Of a DNA stretch of 54,722 bases, positions 31,955-41,433 are shown piece after piece. Both the position numbers and the translations under genes were made by a program. The stretch is taken from contig NZ_RCHV01000002.1 in NCBI RefSeq assembly GCF_003665095.1, positions 6,435,001 through 6,489,722 on the forward strand, read 5' to 3'. This stretch comes from Streptomyces sp. Z26 (GTDB lineage: Bacteria > Actinomycetota > Actinomycetes > Streptomycetales > Streptomycetaceae). Positions within the stretch are counted from its first letter, which is position 1, and every line of letters starts with the position of its first letter. The notes beneath the pieces are model-generated. The model saw nothing but the letters and a program-made list of their open reading frames with translations. It was not told the DNA's origin and did no database searches.

Positions 31955-32532
31955 GGTGCAGGATTCGCGCGCGGCCTCTTCACCGGATTCGGAACGTGGG
32001 AGAAGTCACGCCGCGCCGTACGGGGCTTTGCAGGTGTTGGTGATTCCTTTGCGGCCCGTTGGGTGTGACCGGTCGCGGAGTTTCCCCCGGTTGCGGTGCG
32101 GGGGAGTTCGGCACGTACGTCACGGAATTCCGACGCTCTCCGTCGTTCCTTCACCTCGTTCACCGCGGGCACTGGTCGGCGCAGTCCAAACGGTTCGGGA
32201 ATGTCGGGTATGCGGTTCTCTGTGCGGGCTGTCGGCGGGCCCGGGGTGCGCGTACGACTGTCCACGCTTGATCATCGAAAGTCCCGGCATATCCGTTTGA
32301 TCGCTTTCGCGAAACAAAGGGATCCGCTGACCGCTTGGCGTCCAAATGGGCGTCGCATTGACAAGAAGTGAACGCCTACTGAATATTTGCGGAACGAAAA
32401 GAGCGGGATGCGCTCACGCCGTTTTCGTTCTCCTTCGCGTGCGGCGTGAAATCCCGCTGGTGGGCCGGGACGTGGGCGTGTTCAACGGTGATCATTCCCG
32501 GACCGGCGCGGAAGCCGAGAAGGGAATGACGG
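31955..32532. other. Long spacer before the polymer-synthesis gene, with a candidate promoter
   Basis: No convincing gene is visible. A perfect TTGACA box at 32358-32363 is followed after 17 nt by GAATAT, a possible housekeeping promoter about 145 nt before the GT2 start. Short palindromes CGGAATTCCG (32123-32132) and TTTCGCGAAA (near 32311) could bind regulators. The right half is notably less GC-rich than the flanking genes. Confidence 0.4.
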
Positions 32533-35500
32533 TTGGGTGCCGAACGGCCACTCCTGAGCGTGGTAGTCCCGTTCCAGGACGTCGAGATCTACCTCGCTGA
32601 GTGCCTCGAGTCCATCGCCCGGCAGACCCTGGACGACCTGGAGGTCATCCTCGTCGACGACGGGTCCACCGACGGCTCCGCCGCCATCGCTCTCGACTTC
32701 TGCCGTCGTGACCCGCGGTTCTACTACATCCGCCAGCAGCCCCACGGCCCCGGCCACGCGCGGAACGTGGGTCTGCGCGCGATGCATCCGGAGGGGGAGT
32801 TCCTCGCGTTCGTGGACGGGGACGACGTCATCCCGGAGTACGCGTACGAGTTGATGGTGCGCACGTTGCGGGCGTCTGGTTCGGACTTCGTGTCCGGGAA
32901 CGTGCAGATGATGAACAGTGCCCGGAAGTGGCAGTCGCCGCTGCACAAGCCGCCCATGGCCAAGGAGCGCAAGGGTACGCACATCACGCGTTTCGAGGCG
33001 CTGATCTACGACCGCACCGTCTGGAACAAGGTGTTCCGGAGGTCGTTCTGGGACTACCACTACATCGAGTTTCCCGAGGGGGTCCTCTATGAGGACTCCT
33101 GGGTCAACATGTTCGCTCACTTCCGGGCGCGCAAGGTCGACGTCATCACCGATTTCGTGTACTTCTGGCGTCGTCGTGAGGGCACCGCCGCGCCGTCGAT
33201 CACCCAGCGTCATACCGAGTTGGGGAACCTGCGGGACCGGGTCGCCGCGGTCCGGTCGGTGAGTGGTTTCCTCGGTGCGCACCGTTCCCGCGCGTATCAC
33301 GACCACAAGCGCAAGTACGATCTCGCCTGCCTCAAGTCGGACCTCATGCTGCATCTGAAGGTGCTGCCCGACGCGGATGAGGAGTTCCGGGACGCTTTCA
33401 TGGAGTGGGCCGGGGAGTTCATGGAGGCGGCCGACCCAGCCGTTCTCGACGAACTGCCCGCCGACGCGCGGGTGAAGTGGCTGCTGGTGCGGGAGGGCAT
33501 GCTCGAGGAGCTGCTGGACGTGCTCGCGTTCGAGCGTCGGGGCGGTCCGTTGCCCGTACGGCGGCGTTTCCGTCGCTACATCGACTACCCGTTCCTGGGT
33601 GACCGTGGTGTGGGGCTGGACAAGCGGGCGTACCGGCTGGACAAGGAGTTCTCCGTGAACGCCTTGTTGAGCGGCGCGGAGTGGCAGGGCAAGTGGCTCC
33701 ACCTCAGCGGCTCGGCGTACATCCGTTTCGTGGACGTGCACCGCCGTCACATGTCGGTGAAGGGCCTGGCGCTGCGGAACCGGAAGCAGGGGCGTTTCCT
33801 GGTCGCTCCCGTTCGTACGCGGTTCCGTCCGCAGGCCACCGAGCATTCCCGCCAGGACCGTTACTGCTACGACTGGGCCGGTTTCGAGGCGCGGTTCGAC
33901 ACCACGCGGCTGATGCGGCGGGGGAAGTGGGTCGAGGGCACCTGGGACATGGCGACGGGGGTGTTCAGCCAGGGGTTGTTCCGTCGGCGGGGCATCACCC
34001 GGGGCGGTGCGGGTACCGCGGCGAACCCGCCGTACCGCTATGTCGACAAGAACACCCGGATCGTGCCGGTGTTCCTTCAGGGCAAGTTGAAGCTCCGGGT
34101 GGAGATCGTACGGTGCCGGATCACCGGTCACCGGGTCGTGGACGGGCAGTTGGAGTTGCGGGGGGTCTTCCTCGGGCCGGAGGTTCCGGCCGGGGGCGTG
34201 TTCCGGGTGGCGAGCATGGGGGGTGCCGCCCGGCACGAGTTCCCGGTGCGTTTCGAGCCGGGTGGTGCGGGGTGGGCGGGTTTCACCTCCCGTATCCCGC
34301 TGGGGGACCTCGTTCCGGGCGCGCGGGGCAGTGACGACGGCGTGCCGGAGTCGTGGACGACGGGGAGCAACGGTTGGCGTACGACGTTCCACGTCGAGGG
34401 CCGTGCGTCGGCGCTCTACCCGGTGATGGCCGAGGACGCGGAGGACGGCCACTATCCGGTGCCCGCCGCGTACCAGACGCCGGAACGCGACCGTGAGGTC
34501 GTCGTCCACCGCAACGGCGCCGGGTACGTGGTGCTGTTCGAGCGTGCGACGCTGCCGATGCTGACGGGGTTCGCGTGGCGGGAGGACGGCGCGCTGGAAC
34601 TGACCGGCCGGTACGCGGCTCTGGACCGTCTGACGTCGGTGGAGTACGCCTCCTGTCACCTGGTGGTGCGTTCCCGTGCGCACGGGGCGGAACGGCGTGT
34701 GCCGTTGGAGTGGAGCGGCAAGGGTTTCCGGGCGGTGTGCACGCCCGCGTCGTTCCGTACGCTGGGCGGGGACGTGCCGTTGGCCTCCGGGCGTTGGGAC
34801 TTCTTCCTGCGCCGTCAGGACCCGTCCACCGTCGCGGCCGACGCCGCGGATGGACGACCTGATGGTGAAGATCGAGCAGGACCTGATCCCGTCCTTCCCG
34901 CGTACGTACGAGGAGGGGGAGCGGGGTTACGAGGTGCAGGCCGAGGCGTACGACCGGCTGTCGCTCCTCGTCCACTCCGCGATGCCGCACACGGCGCGTG
35001 GCCCGTACCGGCAGAACCTGCTGCGCGGCCGCCACTACCCGGCGTTCCGTGGCCGCCCGGTGCGGCCCGCGGTGCTGTACGACGCGTTCAAGGGCACGCA
35101 GTTCTCCGACAACCCCCGCGCGCTGTACGAGGAACTCCGCGCGCGGGGAACGGAGTTGGAGCACCTGTGGGTCGTACGCGACGACCAGGTCGTCGTCCCG
35201 GAGGGTGTGCGGCCGGTGCGGATGTGGTCCGCGGAGTGGTACGAGGCGCTGGCGACGGCCCGTTACGTCGTCGCCAACAACCACCTGCCCGACTGGTTCC
35301 GCAAGCGCGAGGGTCAGGTGGTCGTGCAGACCTGGCACGGCACGCCGCTGAAGCGGATCGGGCACGACATCGAGGCCGTGCACTTCGCGGACAAGCGGTA
35401 TCTGGAGCGGCTGGAGACGGAGGTGCGGAACTGGGACCTGCTGGTCTCGCCGAACAGTTTCTCCACGCCGATCCTGCGCCGCGCGTTCCGTTTCCCGGGC

Positions 35501-35718
35501 GAGCTGGTGGAGAGCGGCTACCCGCGCAACGACGTGCTGTGCCGTCCGGGGACCGAGGAGCGGCAGGAGGGGATACGTCGGCGGATCGGGGTGCCGCCGG
35601 GGAAACGCGTCGTGTTGTACGCCCCGACGTGGCGGGACGACCAGTTCTACGCCCCCGGCAGGTACAAGCTGGACTTCCGGCTGGACCTGGCCGACGCCCG
35701 CGCCCGGCTCGGTCGTGA
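32533..35718 (+). CDS. Family 2 glycosyltransferase part of a split GT2/CDP-glycerol glycerophosphotransferase
   Basis: The meaningful protein runs from the TTG at 32533 (AAGGGA 8 nt upstream) to about 34848, some 770 residues. After that this frame is the out-of-frame reading of the next domain and stops by chance at 35718. Residues 8-110 are a GT-A fold: LLSVVVPFQDVEIYLAECL, VDDGSTDGS and AFVDGDD; the acceptor region follows (EDSWVNMFAHF). Residues of about 300-770 are beta-rich and not assigned. Homologous Streptomyces proteins carry this and the CDP-glycerol transferase domain in one chain of roughly 1200 residues, so a frameshift has split it. It would build a surface polyol-phosphate polymer in the cytoplasm. 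Confidence 0.75.
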   Translation: MGAERPLLSVVVPFQDVEIYLAECLESIARQTLDDLEVILVDDGSTDGSAAIALDFCRRDPRFYYIRQQPHGPGHARNVGLRAMHPEGEFLAFVDGDDVIPEYAYELMVRTLRASGSDFVSGNVQMMNSARKWQSPLHKPPMAKERKGTHITRFEALIYDRTVWNKVFRRSFWDYHYIEFPEGVLYEDSWVNMFAHFRARKVDVITDFVYFWRRREGTAAPSITQRHTELGNLRDRVAAVRSVSGFLGAHRSRAYHDHKRKYDLACLKSDLMLHLKVLPDADEEFRDAFMEWAGEFMEAADPAVLDELPADARVKWLLVREGMLEELLDVLAFERRGGPLPVRRRFRRYIDYPFLGDRGVGLDKRAYRLDKEFSVNALLSGAEWQGKWLHLSGSAYIRFVDVHRRHMSVKGLALRNRKQGRFLVAPVRTRFRPQATEHSRQDRYCYDWAGFEARFDTTRLMRRGKWVEGTWDMATGVFSQGLFRRRGITRGGAGTAANPPYRYVDKNTRIVPVFLQGKLKLRVEIVRCRITGHRVVDGQLELRGVFLGPEVPAGGVFRVASMGGAARHEFPVRFEPGGAGWAGFTSRIPLGDLVPGARGSDDGVPESWTTGSNGWRTTFHVEGRASALYPVMAEDAEDGHYPVPAAYQTPERDREVVVHRNGAGYVVLFERATLPMLTGFAWREDGALELTGRYAALDRLTSVEYASCHLVVRSRAHGAERRVPLEWSGKGFRAVCTPASFRTLGGDVPLASGRWDFFLRRQDPSTVAADAADGRPDGEDRAGPDPVLPAYVRGGGAGLRGAGRGVRPAVAPRPLRDAAHGAWPVPAEPAARPPLPGVPWPPGAARGAVRRVQGHAVLRQPPRAVRGTPRAGNGVGAPVGRTRRPGRRPGGCAAGADVVRGVVRGAGDGPLRRRQQPPARLVPQARGSGGRADLARHAAEADRARHRGRALRGQAVSGAAGDGGAELGPAGLAEQFLHADPAPRVPFPGRAGGERLPAQRRAVPSGDRGAAGGDTSADRGAAGETRRVVRPDVAGRPVLRPRQVQAGLPAGPGRRPRPARS

Positions 35719-36427
35719 CCACGTGCTGCTGGTACGGCGTCACCCGAACGTGGTGGACCCGGTGCCGGGCGCCGGTGACGGCTTCGTCTTCGACGTGTCC
35801 GACTACCCGGACATGGCGGAACTGTCCCTGATCACCGACGTGATGGTGACCGACTACTCGTCCCTGATGTTCGACCACGTCAACACCGGCCGTCCGGTGT
35901 TGTTCTTCACCTACGACCTCGACCACTACCGCGACACGCTGCGCGGTTTCTACTTCGACTTCGAGGAGAACGCGCCGGGGCCGCTGCTGTCGACGTCGCA
36001 GGAGCTGGTCGCGGCGATCGCGGACATCGACCGGGTCCAGGAGGAGTACGCCGAGCGCTACTGCCGGTTCCGGCGGGAGTTCTGCGACCTGGACGACGGG
36101 CGTGCGGCGGCCCGTCTGGCCGACCGGCTGCTGGTCGTCGGCGGTGACCTGGCGGAGACGGGCGCGGGGGCTCCCGCGCCGGGTGCGGCCGGTACGGGGC
36201 CGGTGGCGCGGCCGATGACGCCGCTCGCCGGGGTGCGGCCGGGCGCGGAACGGGCGGGCGCGGAACGGCTCGTGGCGGCCGGTCAGTCGCCGGACGTGCC
36301 CACCGATCGGCGGCCCGGTCACCGGCAGACGGGCCGGGTGCCCGCTTCTCCTCAGCGTGAGCCGCAGGATCGGCGTCCGCAGAGCGGTGAGCGGGATGAG
36401 CGGGTCTTCGAGGACGTGATCGTCTGA
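34850..36427 (+). CDS. CDP-glycerol:poly(glycerophosphate) glycerophosphotransferase domain (TagF-like), second half of the split gene
   Basis: 525 residues if started at ATG 34850. There is no ribosome site, which supports the view that this is the C-terminal half of the preceding gene. TagF-type motifs are clear: TWHGTPLKRIGHD, SPNSFSTPILRRAF, VLYAPTWRDDQFY, LVRRHPNV, and VTDYSSLMFDHVNTGRPVLFF. It transfers glycerol phosphate (or a similar polyol phosphate) from its CDP carrier to a growing teichoic-acid-like chain at the cytoplasmic face. The last 90 residues are disordered and rich in Pro, Gly, Arg. The hand-over from the previous frame is near 34845-34850 and needs a one-base change. Confidence 0.8.
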   Translation: MDDLMVKIEQDLIPSFPRTYEEGERGYEVQAEAYDRLSLLVHSAMPHTARGPYRQNLLRGRHYPAFRGRPVRPAVLYDAFKGTQFSDNPRALYEELRARGTELEHLWVVRDDQVVVPEGVRPVRMWSAEWYEALATARYVVANNHLPDWFRKREGQVVVQTWHGTPLKRIGHDIEAVHFADKRYLERLETEVRNWDLLVSPNSFSTPILRRAFRFPGELVESGYPRNDVLCRPGTEERQEGIRRRIGVPPGKRVVLYAPTWRDDQFYAPGRYKLDFRLDLADARARLGRDHVLLVRRHPNVVDPVPGAGDGFVFDVSDYPDMAELSLITDVMVTDYSSLMFDHVNTGRPVLFFTYDLDHYRDTLRGFYFDFEENAPGPLLSTSQELVAAIADIDRVQEEYAERYCRFRREFCDLDDGRAAARLADRLLVVGGDLAETGAGAPAPGAAGTGPVARPMTPLAGVRPGAERAGAERLVAAGQSPDVPTDRRPGHRQTGRVPASPQREPQDRRPQSGERDERVFEDVIV

Positions 36428-36489
36428 TCGGCGGCGCCCCCGTCCGCGGCCGTCCGACCCGCCCGGTCCGCCCGTGCCGCTCGGGATGT

Positions 36490-37416
36490 TCAGGTGGGGT
36501 TCACGCGCAGGAGCAGCGCCCGGTGGTCGGAGGCGGCGGTGGGCAGGACCGCGCAGCCGAGCCGGGGGAGCGGCGTGAAGAGGTAGTCGAGCTTGTGGCC
36601 GCTTCGGTGGGTGGCCTCCGCCGCGCGGGAGGCGGCGGAGCGTTGGGCGCACTCCCGCGCCGTACGGTACGGCCCGTCGGACGGCCACACCCAGGTGGAG
36701 GGGTTCCGCGTCCCCGGAGGCGGCGTGTTGAGGTCACCGCCGTAGACGACGCGGGGGCCACGCGAGGCCGCGACGAGGGTGTGGAGTTGGTCGTCCCGGT
36801 ACTCCCAGCCGGGGTGCGCGCGGTCGCCGCCGCGGGGGGTGAGGTGCGCGGTGCAGGCCCGTACGTCGTAACGGGACGCGGTGGCGCACAGGGTTCCGCG
36901 CTGGAGGCCGTCCTCGGGCTGCGCGCTCGCCGGGTGGGTGACGCGGGTGAGGGCGGAGGCGGCGAGGATCGCGTACCCGGCCCGGTCCGAACGGGGCGCG
37001 GCGCAGCGGACGGTGGTCTCCCGCCCGGACGCGTCGCGGTGCGTGTAGGGGCGGAAGGTGCTGTGCCAGGAGGTGCCCAACTCCCGTACGGCGGCGGCCA
37101 CGTCGTCGGCGCAGGCTTCCTGGAGCATGAGGACGCGTACGTCCCGGTCGCGGGCGAGGCGCAGCAGGACGTCGGTCTTCGCGGCGCGGTCGCCGGTGTC
37201 GGCGCAGCCCCAGGCGCGTACGCCGCACACGTTCCAGGTCGCCACCGTCAGCGAGGACGGACGCTGTCCGGCGCCGTCCTCCCGGTCGCGGTCACCGCCC
37301 CGGTCCATGAGGACCGTGGCGAGGACGGCGGCCAGGGCGATGGTCAGGGCCGCGGCGACGAGCAGGCGGGTGGGGCGCGGGAGGTGGGGCCGGTGCGGGG
37401 GGTGCGTCGTCGGCAT
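36490..37416 (-). CDS. Secreted endonuclease/exonuclease/phosphatase (EEP) family protein
   Basis: 308 residues from the ATG at 37416. One N-terminal hydrophobic segment (RLLVAAALTIALAAVLATVL, residues 17-36) makes it exported or membrane-anchored. The EEP catalytic set is present: LTVATWNVCG, LMLQEACADD, VVYGGDLNTPPPG and AASDHRALLL. This superfamily cuts phosphodiester bonds in nucleic acids, inositol phosphates or lipids. Several cysteines (VCGVRAWGC, CAAP, CATAS, CTAHL, ECAQR) could form disulfides outside the cell. It faces the polyol-phosphate polymer gene, so cleaving a cell-surface phosphodiester is conceivable but only inferred. Confidence 0.84.
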   Translation of the reverse strand: MPTTHPPHRPHLPRPTRLLVAAALTIALAAVLATVLMDRGGDRDREDGAGQRPSSLTVATWNVCGVRAWGCADTGDRAAKTDVLLRLARDRDVRVLMLQEACADDVAAAVRELGTSWHSTFRPYTHRDASGRETTVRCAAPRSDRAGYAILAASALTRVTHPASAQPEDGLQRGTLCATASRYDVRACTAHLTPRGGDRAHPGWEYRDDQLHTLVAASRGPRVVYGGDLNTPPPGTRNPSTWVWPSDGPYRTARECAQRSAASRAAEATHRSGHKLDYLFTPLPRLGCAVLPTAASDHRALLLRVNPT

Positions 37417-37559
37417 CGGACCATCATCGCCGTGGGCCGCCCGCGCCGTCGCACCGGAGGGAGCGGTCGGGCCCCGCCGCCCCACCCCGCGTGCCCCCGC
37501 CCCCCGTGCGAACCACCCCGGTTCCCCCACCCCCCACCGCAGTGACAGGACGGAACACC

Positions 37560-39020
37560 ATGGCCAGGCCCACCTCCGGCGGACGCCGCGTACACACCGG
37601 CATCGAGTCCTCCGGCGCGCACCCCGTCGAGTACCGCTTCTCCCACGCCAGGAACGGCAACCGGCACCTCCTCGTCGTCTTCGCGAACTTCTCCGCCGAG
37701 GGCGGCTACGGCTGGTCCAACGGCGTCTTCGACGACCTCCGGTCGAACATCCTGTGGATACGCGACCGCTTCGACGGCGAGTCCGCGTACTACCTGTGCC
37801 GGGACATGGACTTCTCCGTCGAGCAGTCGGTGGTCAACCTGATCGGCCGGGTCCTGAACGCGCTCGGGCTCACCCCCGACCAGTGCACGCTGTGGGGCGG
37901 GTCGAAGGGGGGCAGCGCGGCGCTGTACCTCGGTCTGCGCTACGGCTTCCGGAACATCGTCTCCCTCGTCCCGCAGTTCCTGGTGGGGACGTATGTGCGG
38001 GACGTCCATCCGCGTACGGCCCGGCACATGCTGGGGGAGGGGGTGCCGGAGGAGCACGTACGGGCGCTGGACGCCGTACTGCCCGACACGGTGCGCTCGG
38101 TGCCGGACCGGAAGGCCAACGTCTACCTGCTCTCCTCACCGCAGGACGAGCAGTTCCCGGTGCAGGTCGAGCCGTTCCTGCCGCTCTTCCAGGACTACGA
38201 GAACTTCAACTTCGTCCTCAGCGACTCGCCCCACATCTCCGACCACACGACGGTGACGCGGCGGAACGTGCCCCTGCTGATGGGCCTGGCGAACTTCCTC
38301 GTCGACGGGATCTCCCCGCGTTTCGGCACGGTGCGCAACGGCCTGGAGGAGGTCGGCGCGGACACCTCGGCCATCGACGCGTACCTGCGGACGACGACCC
38401 TGGTGCGCGGTGCCTCGTTCCCGCCGCCGGTCCTCTCCCGGCCCGCGCCGGGTGAGGAACTGCGGGCGGACGGGGTCCGGTTCACCGGTACGGCGCCGGG
38501 CGCGGTACGGGTCAGCCTGTGGGAGGACGGGAAGTTCCTGGGCACCCCGGACGTCGCCGCCGACGGCGGCTGGACGTGGGAGACGGGGCACGCGTGGGGC
38601 GTGGGGGAGCACTGCGTGCGGGTGTTCGCCGTCGACGCGGCGGGGCACCAGAGCAGGCGCGCGGAGGTCCGCTTCTCCGTCGCCAAGGCACCCACGGCAC
38701 CCATCGTCTCCGCCCCGGCCCAGGGCGAGGAACGGGCGGCCGACGACATCGGCTTCACGGGGCTGGCGCGGGGCGCGGTGCAGGTGGGGCTGCGGGAGCG
38801 CGGCGTGCTGCTCGGGCTGGCGTCGGTGGGTCCGGACCAGGGCTGGTCGTGGACGTCGCCGGAGGGCTGGCGGCCGGGCGCGCACGTGGTGGAGGTGTTC
38901 GGGGTCGACGCGGCGGGCGTGGAGACGGCGTCGTACGCGGTGCGCTTCACGGTGACCGCCGAGACGGCCCGGACCTCGGCACGGTGGCCGTCGCCGGAGC
39001 GCGACTTCGCCGACCGGTGA
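37560..39020 (+). CDS. Asp2- or XcbB/CpsF-like alpha/beta-hydrolase with two C-terminal Ig-like repeats
   Basis: 486 residues; the ATG has AGGACGG upstream. Residues 1-285 look like an alpha/beta-hydrolase of the kind found in accessory-Sec Asp2 and capsule proteins: LLVVFANFSAEGGYGW, YYLCRDMDFSVEQSV, nucleophile elbow WGGSKGGSAAL (Ser115), and a late SPHISDH. Residues of about 288-375 and 379-465 are two related Ig-like repeats (each PAxGEE.RADxxxFTG ... VFxVDAAG). There is no signal peptide or membrane anchor. It is near the polyol-phosphate polymerase, so processing or acylation of a surface polymer is a fair guess. Confidence 0.68.
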   Translation: MARPTSGGRRVHTGIESSGAHPVEYRFSHARNGNRHLLVVFANFSAEGGYGWSNGVFDDLRSNILWIRDRFDGESAYYLCRDMDFSVEQSVVNLIGRVLNALGLTPDQCTLWGGSKGGSAALYLGLRYGFRNIVSLVPQFLVGTYVRDVHPRTARHMLGEGVPEEHVRALDAVLPDTVRSVPDRKANVYLLSSPQDEQFPVQVEPFLPLFQDYENFNFVLSDSPHISDHTTVTRRNVPLLMGLANFLVDGISPRFGTVRNGLEEVGADTSAIDAYLRTTTLVRGASFPPPVLSRPAPGEELRADGVRFTGTAPGAVRVSLWEDGKFLGTPDVAADGGWTWETGHAWGVGEHCVRVFAVDAAGHQSRRAEVRFSVAKAPTAPIVSAPAQGEERAADDIGFTGLARGAVQVGLRERGVLLGLASVGPDQGWSWTSPEGWRPGAHVVEVFGVDAAGVETASYAVRFTVTAETARTSARWPSPERDFADR

Positions 39021-39205
39021 CGCCCGGAGGCTGCTGCTCGGGTACCCGGAGGGTCGCCCGTGCCGGTCGCCGGGTTCGTGTGGTCATCGAAGGGATCGAG
39101 AGGGTCGGCACACCCACCAGCCCGACCAGCGGTTCGTCGTCCACACCGCGGCCCGACTCGTCTGGCGCCCGCGTCCCGCTTCCTCGGCTCCCGGCCCGCG
39201 CCGGT

Positions 39206-40087
39206 CTAGGACGCGGTGGTGGGCGTGGGCGGCGGGGCCATGGCCCAGCGGACGGTGCGGATGAGCAGCTTCCCGGCCGGTTGCACGCAGGCCGCCGGTA
39301 CGTGTGCCGGTGGACGCAGTTGCAGTGAGGCACGTGCCCACGGCGGGAGGGTGTGGATCGCGTTCGCGGCGAGGACGGCGTACGGAAGTCGCGCCACGCG
39401 AGGCAGTGGCGGCTGCCGGAGCACGAAGTGAGCGGCCTCGCGTGCCTCGGTGGTGGGGCGCAGTTCGGGACGGTACGCGGCCAGCACCGCGTGCAGTCCC
39501 GCGTGGTCGCGTGGCGGGTCCACGACGCCGAGTGCCTCCGCGACGTGTGCCATGTCGGCGACGTAGCCGTCGAGGCCCGCGGGGTCGAGGGGATGTGCCC
39601 CGTACCGCTGGTGGGCGGTGAGGAAGCTGTCCACCTCCGCCGCGTGGACCCATCCCAGCAGGTGCGGGTCGGCGGCGTGGTACGGCTCTCCGAGGGGGGT
39701 GCGGCCACGGATCCGCTCGTGTACGGAGCGCACCCGGTCCACGGCCTTCTGCGCGTCGGTGGCGGCGCCGTACGTCGTCATGGCGAGGAAGGTGCTCGTG
39801 CGTTGGAGCCTTCCCCACGGGTCGCCCTGGTAGCCGGAGTGGTCCGCCACGGCGGCCATCGCCCGCGGATGGAGGGACTGGAGGAGCAGCGCCCGTAGCC
39901 CGCCGACGAACATCGACGCGTCGCCGTGCACCGTACGCACCGGCCGGTCGGGGCCGAACCAGCGTGGGCCCGGGGTCCCGTGGATGCGCGCCCGGTTCTC
40001 GCGCCCCTGGGGGCCGGCGACCCGGGCGAAGAGGGCGTTGCCGATCTGCTCGCGCGGGTTCCGCGGTTTCGACGCCGGAAGACTCAT
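39206..40087 (-). CDS. Oxygenase MpaB family protein (DUF2236)
   Basis: 293 residues from the ATG at 40087. The DUF2236 pattern is visible: ASMFVGGLRALLLQSLHPRAM, HSGYQGDPWGRLQRTSTFLA, TTYG, VHAAEVDSFLTAHQRYG, and a final hydrophobic end. The conserved histidines fit haem binding as in latex-clearing and MpaB-type oxygenases, which cleave lipophilic or isoprenoid chains. It follows the FAD monooxygenase gene (132-nt gap, same strand), so the two may share a transcript and a lipophilic substrate. No substrate can be named. Confidence 0.84.
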   Translation of the reverse strand: MSLPASKPRNPREQIGNALFARVAGPQGRENRARIHGTPGPRWFGPDRPVRTVHGDASMFVGGLRALLLQSLHPRAMAAVADHSGYQGDPWGRLQRTSTFLAMTTYGAATDAQKAVDRVRSVHERIRGRTPLGEPYHAADPHLLGWVHAAEVDSFLTAHQRYGAHPLDPAGLDGYVADMAHVAEALGVVDPPRDHAGLHAVLAAYRPELRPTTEAREAAHFVLRQPPLPRVARLPYAVLAANAIHTLPPWARASLQLRPPAHVPAACVQPAGKLLIRTVRWAMAPPPTPTTAS

Positions 40088-40218
40088 ACCCTTCAGTGTC
40101 CCTCGCCGTCGACCGTGCCGTGTGGGCGGCTGCGCCCCCGCCTCGGGGCCGCCCGTTGGCGGCCCGGGTGACGCGGCCCGGCCGCGGCGCCCGGGGTTCG
40201 TTCGCTGCTGTTTCGGGT

Positions 40219-41433
40219 TCAAGCACTTTCCGGGGGCAGGTGCCGTTCCGGCATGTCGGGCAGTGGCCGCTCCGTCTCGGAGACCTGGGTGAGCCGCCTG
40301 GTGAGCGGCCTGAGCGGCGGCGAGGTGAACGCCTTCTCAGCGATCCGCCGTAGCGCCAGCCCGGTACGGGTCCGTGGGTAGGCGACGCGGGTCAGTCCGC
40401 GGGGGAGGGACTGGACGCCGTCGACGAGGGGGCGCATCCACGCCTCGTACGCGGTGAGCGCCGCCTCGACGTCGCCCGGGTGCCGGGAGAGCTGGGCGGC
40501 GAGGACGTAGCCGCTGGTGAGGGCGAGTGAGGCGCCGCCCCCGCCCAGGGGCGTGACGCACCAGGCGGCGTCGCCGGCCAGGACGGTACGGCCACGGTGC
40601 CAGGTCGTCATCCGGATCTGGGTGAGCCGGTCGACGTAGACGTCCTCGGACGCGTCGAAGCCGTCCAGGACGCGGGGTGCCTCCCACCCCGCGTCGGCGT
40701 AGCGGGCCCGCACGCGCGCCAGGGCCTCCCCGCGGTCGAGGGGGGTGAGGTCGTCCCCGGGGGTGTAGGAGAGGAGGGCGCGGGTGGTGCCGTGGTTGTC
40801 GGGCCGCAGGTGGATCTGGCGGCCGCGGGTGGTGTTGTGCCAGCGCCAGCGGTCGTCGTCGTCGTCCGGCGTACGGGGGATGGTGCCGAAGACCATGGTG
40901 ATGCCCAGGTCGTACTCGGTGACGTCGGTGTCCGCGAACACCCGTCCGCGCGTGGTCGACCGCACCCCCTCGGCGACGACGAGCAGGCCGCACCGCAGCT
41001 CCCGCCCCCGCTCCGTGACCAGGCGCACTTCCTCGGGCCCTTCCGCCACCTCCGCGATGCTGTCGCCGTACACGAACGCGACGCCCTCCGGAAGGCCGTC
41101 GTGGAGGACGCGTGCGAAGTCGCCCCGCAGCACCTCCAGTTCGGCGGTCGCGCCGTCCGGGCCGTCGGACGGCAGCTCGGCGGTGACCCTTCCCCGCGCG
41201 TCGACGACGACCGTGCCGGTCTCCGTCGTGTGCCGCGCCTTCACCGCCTCGAACAGGCCCATCCGGTCGAGGACTTCGCGCGCCACCCCACGCACGTCGA
41301 CGTTCTGGCCGCCGTCGCGGAACCCGGCGGCCCGTTCGACCACCGTGACCCGCCACCCCTGCCGCCGCAGCCAGAACGCCGCCGACAGACCGGCGATGCT
41401 GGCCCCGGACACCACAGCACTGCGCTCGCTCAT
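40219..41433 (-). CDS. FAD-dependent monooxygenase (PHBH fold, TetX-like)
   Basis: 404 residues from the ATG at 41433. The Rossmann FAD motif lies at the start (VVSGASIAGLSAAFWLRRQGW), with a DG-type VVAEGVRSTTR segment and the C-terminal GRTVLAGDAAWCVTPLGGGGASLA motif that binds the FAD ribityl and phosphate. These enzymes hydroxylate aromatic or polyketide substrates with NAD(P)H and oxygen. It is first of a likely two-gene leftward unit with the MpaB-type gene. TetR-type half-sites lie about 190-260 bp upstream. Confidence 0.87.
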   Translation of the reverse strand: MSERSAVVSGASIAGLSAAFWLRRQGWRVTVVERAAGFRDGGQNVDVRGVAREVLDRMGLFEAVKARHTTETGTVVVDARGRVTAELPSDGPDGATAELEVLRGDFARVLHDGLPEGVAFVYGDSIAEVAEGPEEVRLVTERGRELRCGLLVVAEGVRSTTRGRVFADTDVTEYDLGITMVFGTIPRTPDDDDDRWRWHNTTRGRQIHLRPDNHGTTRALLSYTPGDDLTPLDRGEALARVRARYADAGWEAPRVLDGFDASEDVYVDRLTQIRMTTWHRGRTVLAGDAAWCVTPLGGGGASLALTSGYVLAAQLSRHPGDVEAALTAYEAWMRPLVDGVQSLPRGLTRVAYPRTRTGLALRRIAEKAFTSPPLRPLTRRLTQVSETERPLPDMPERHLPPESA

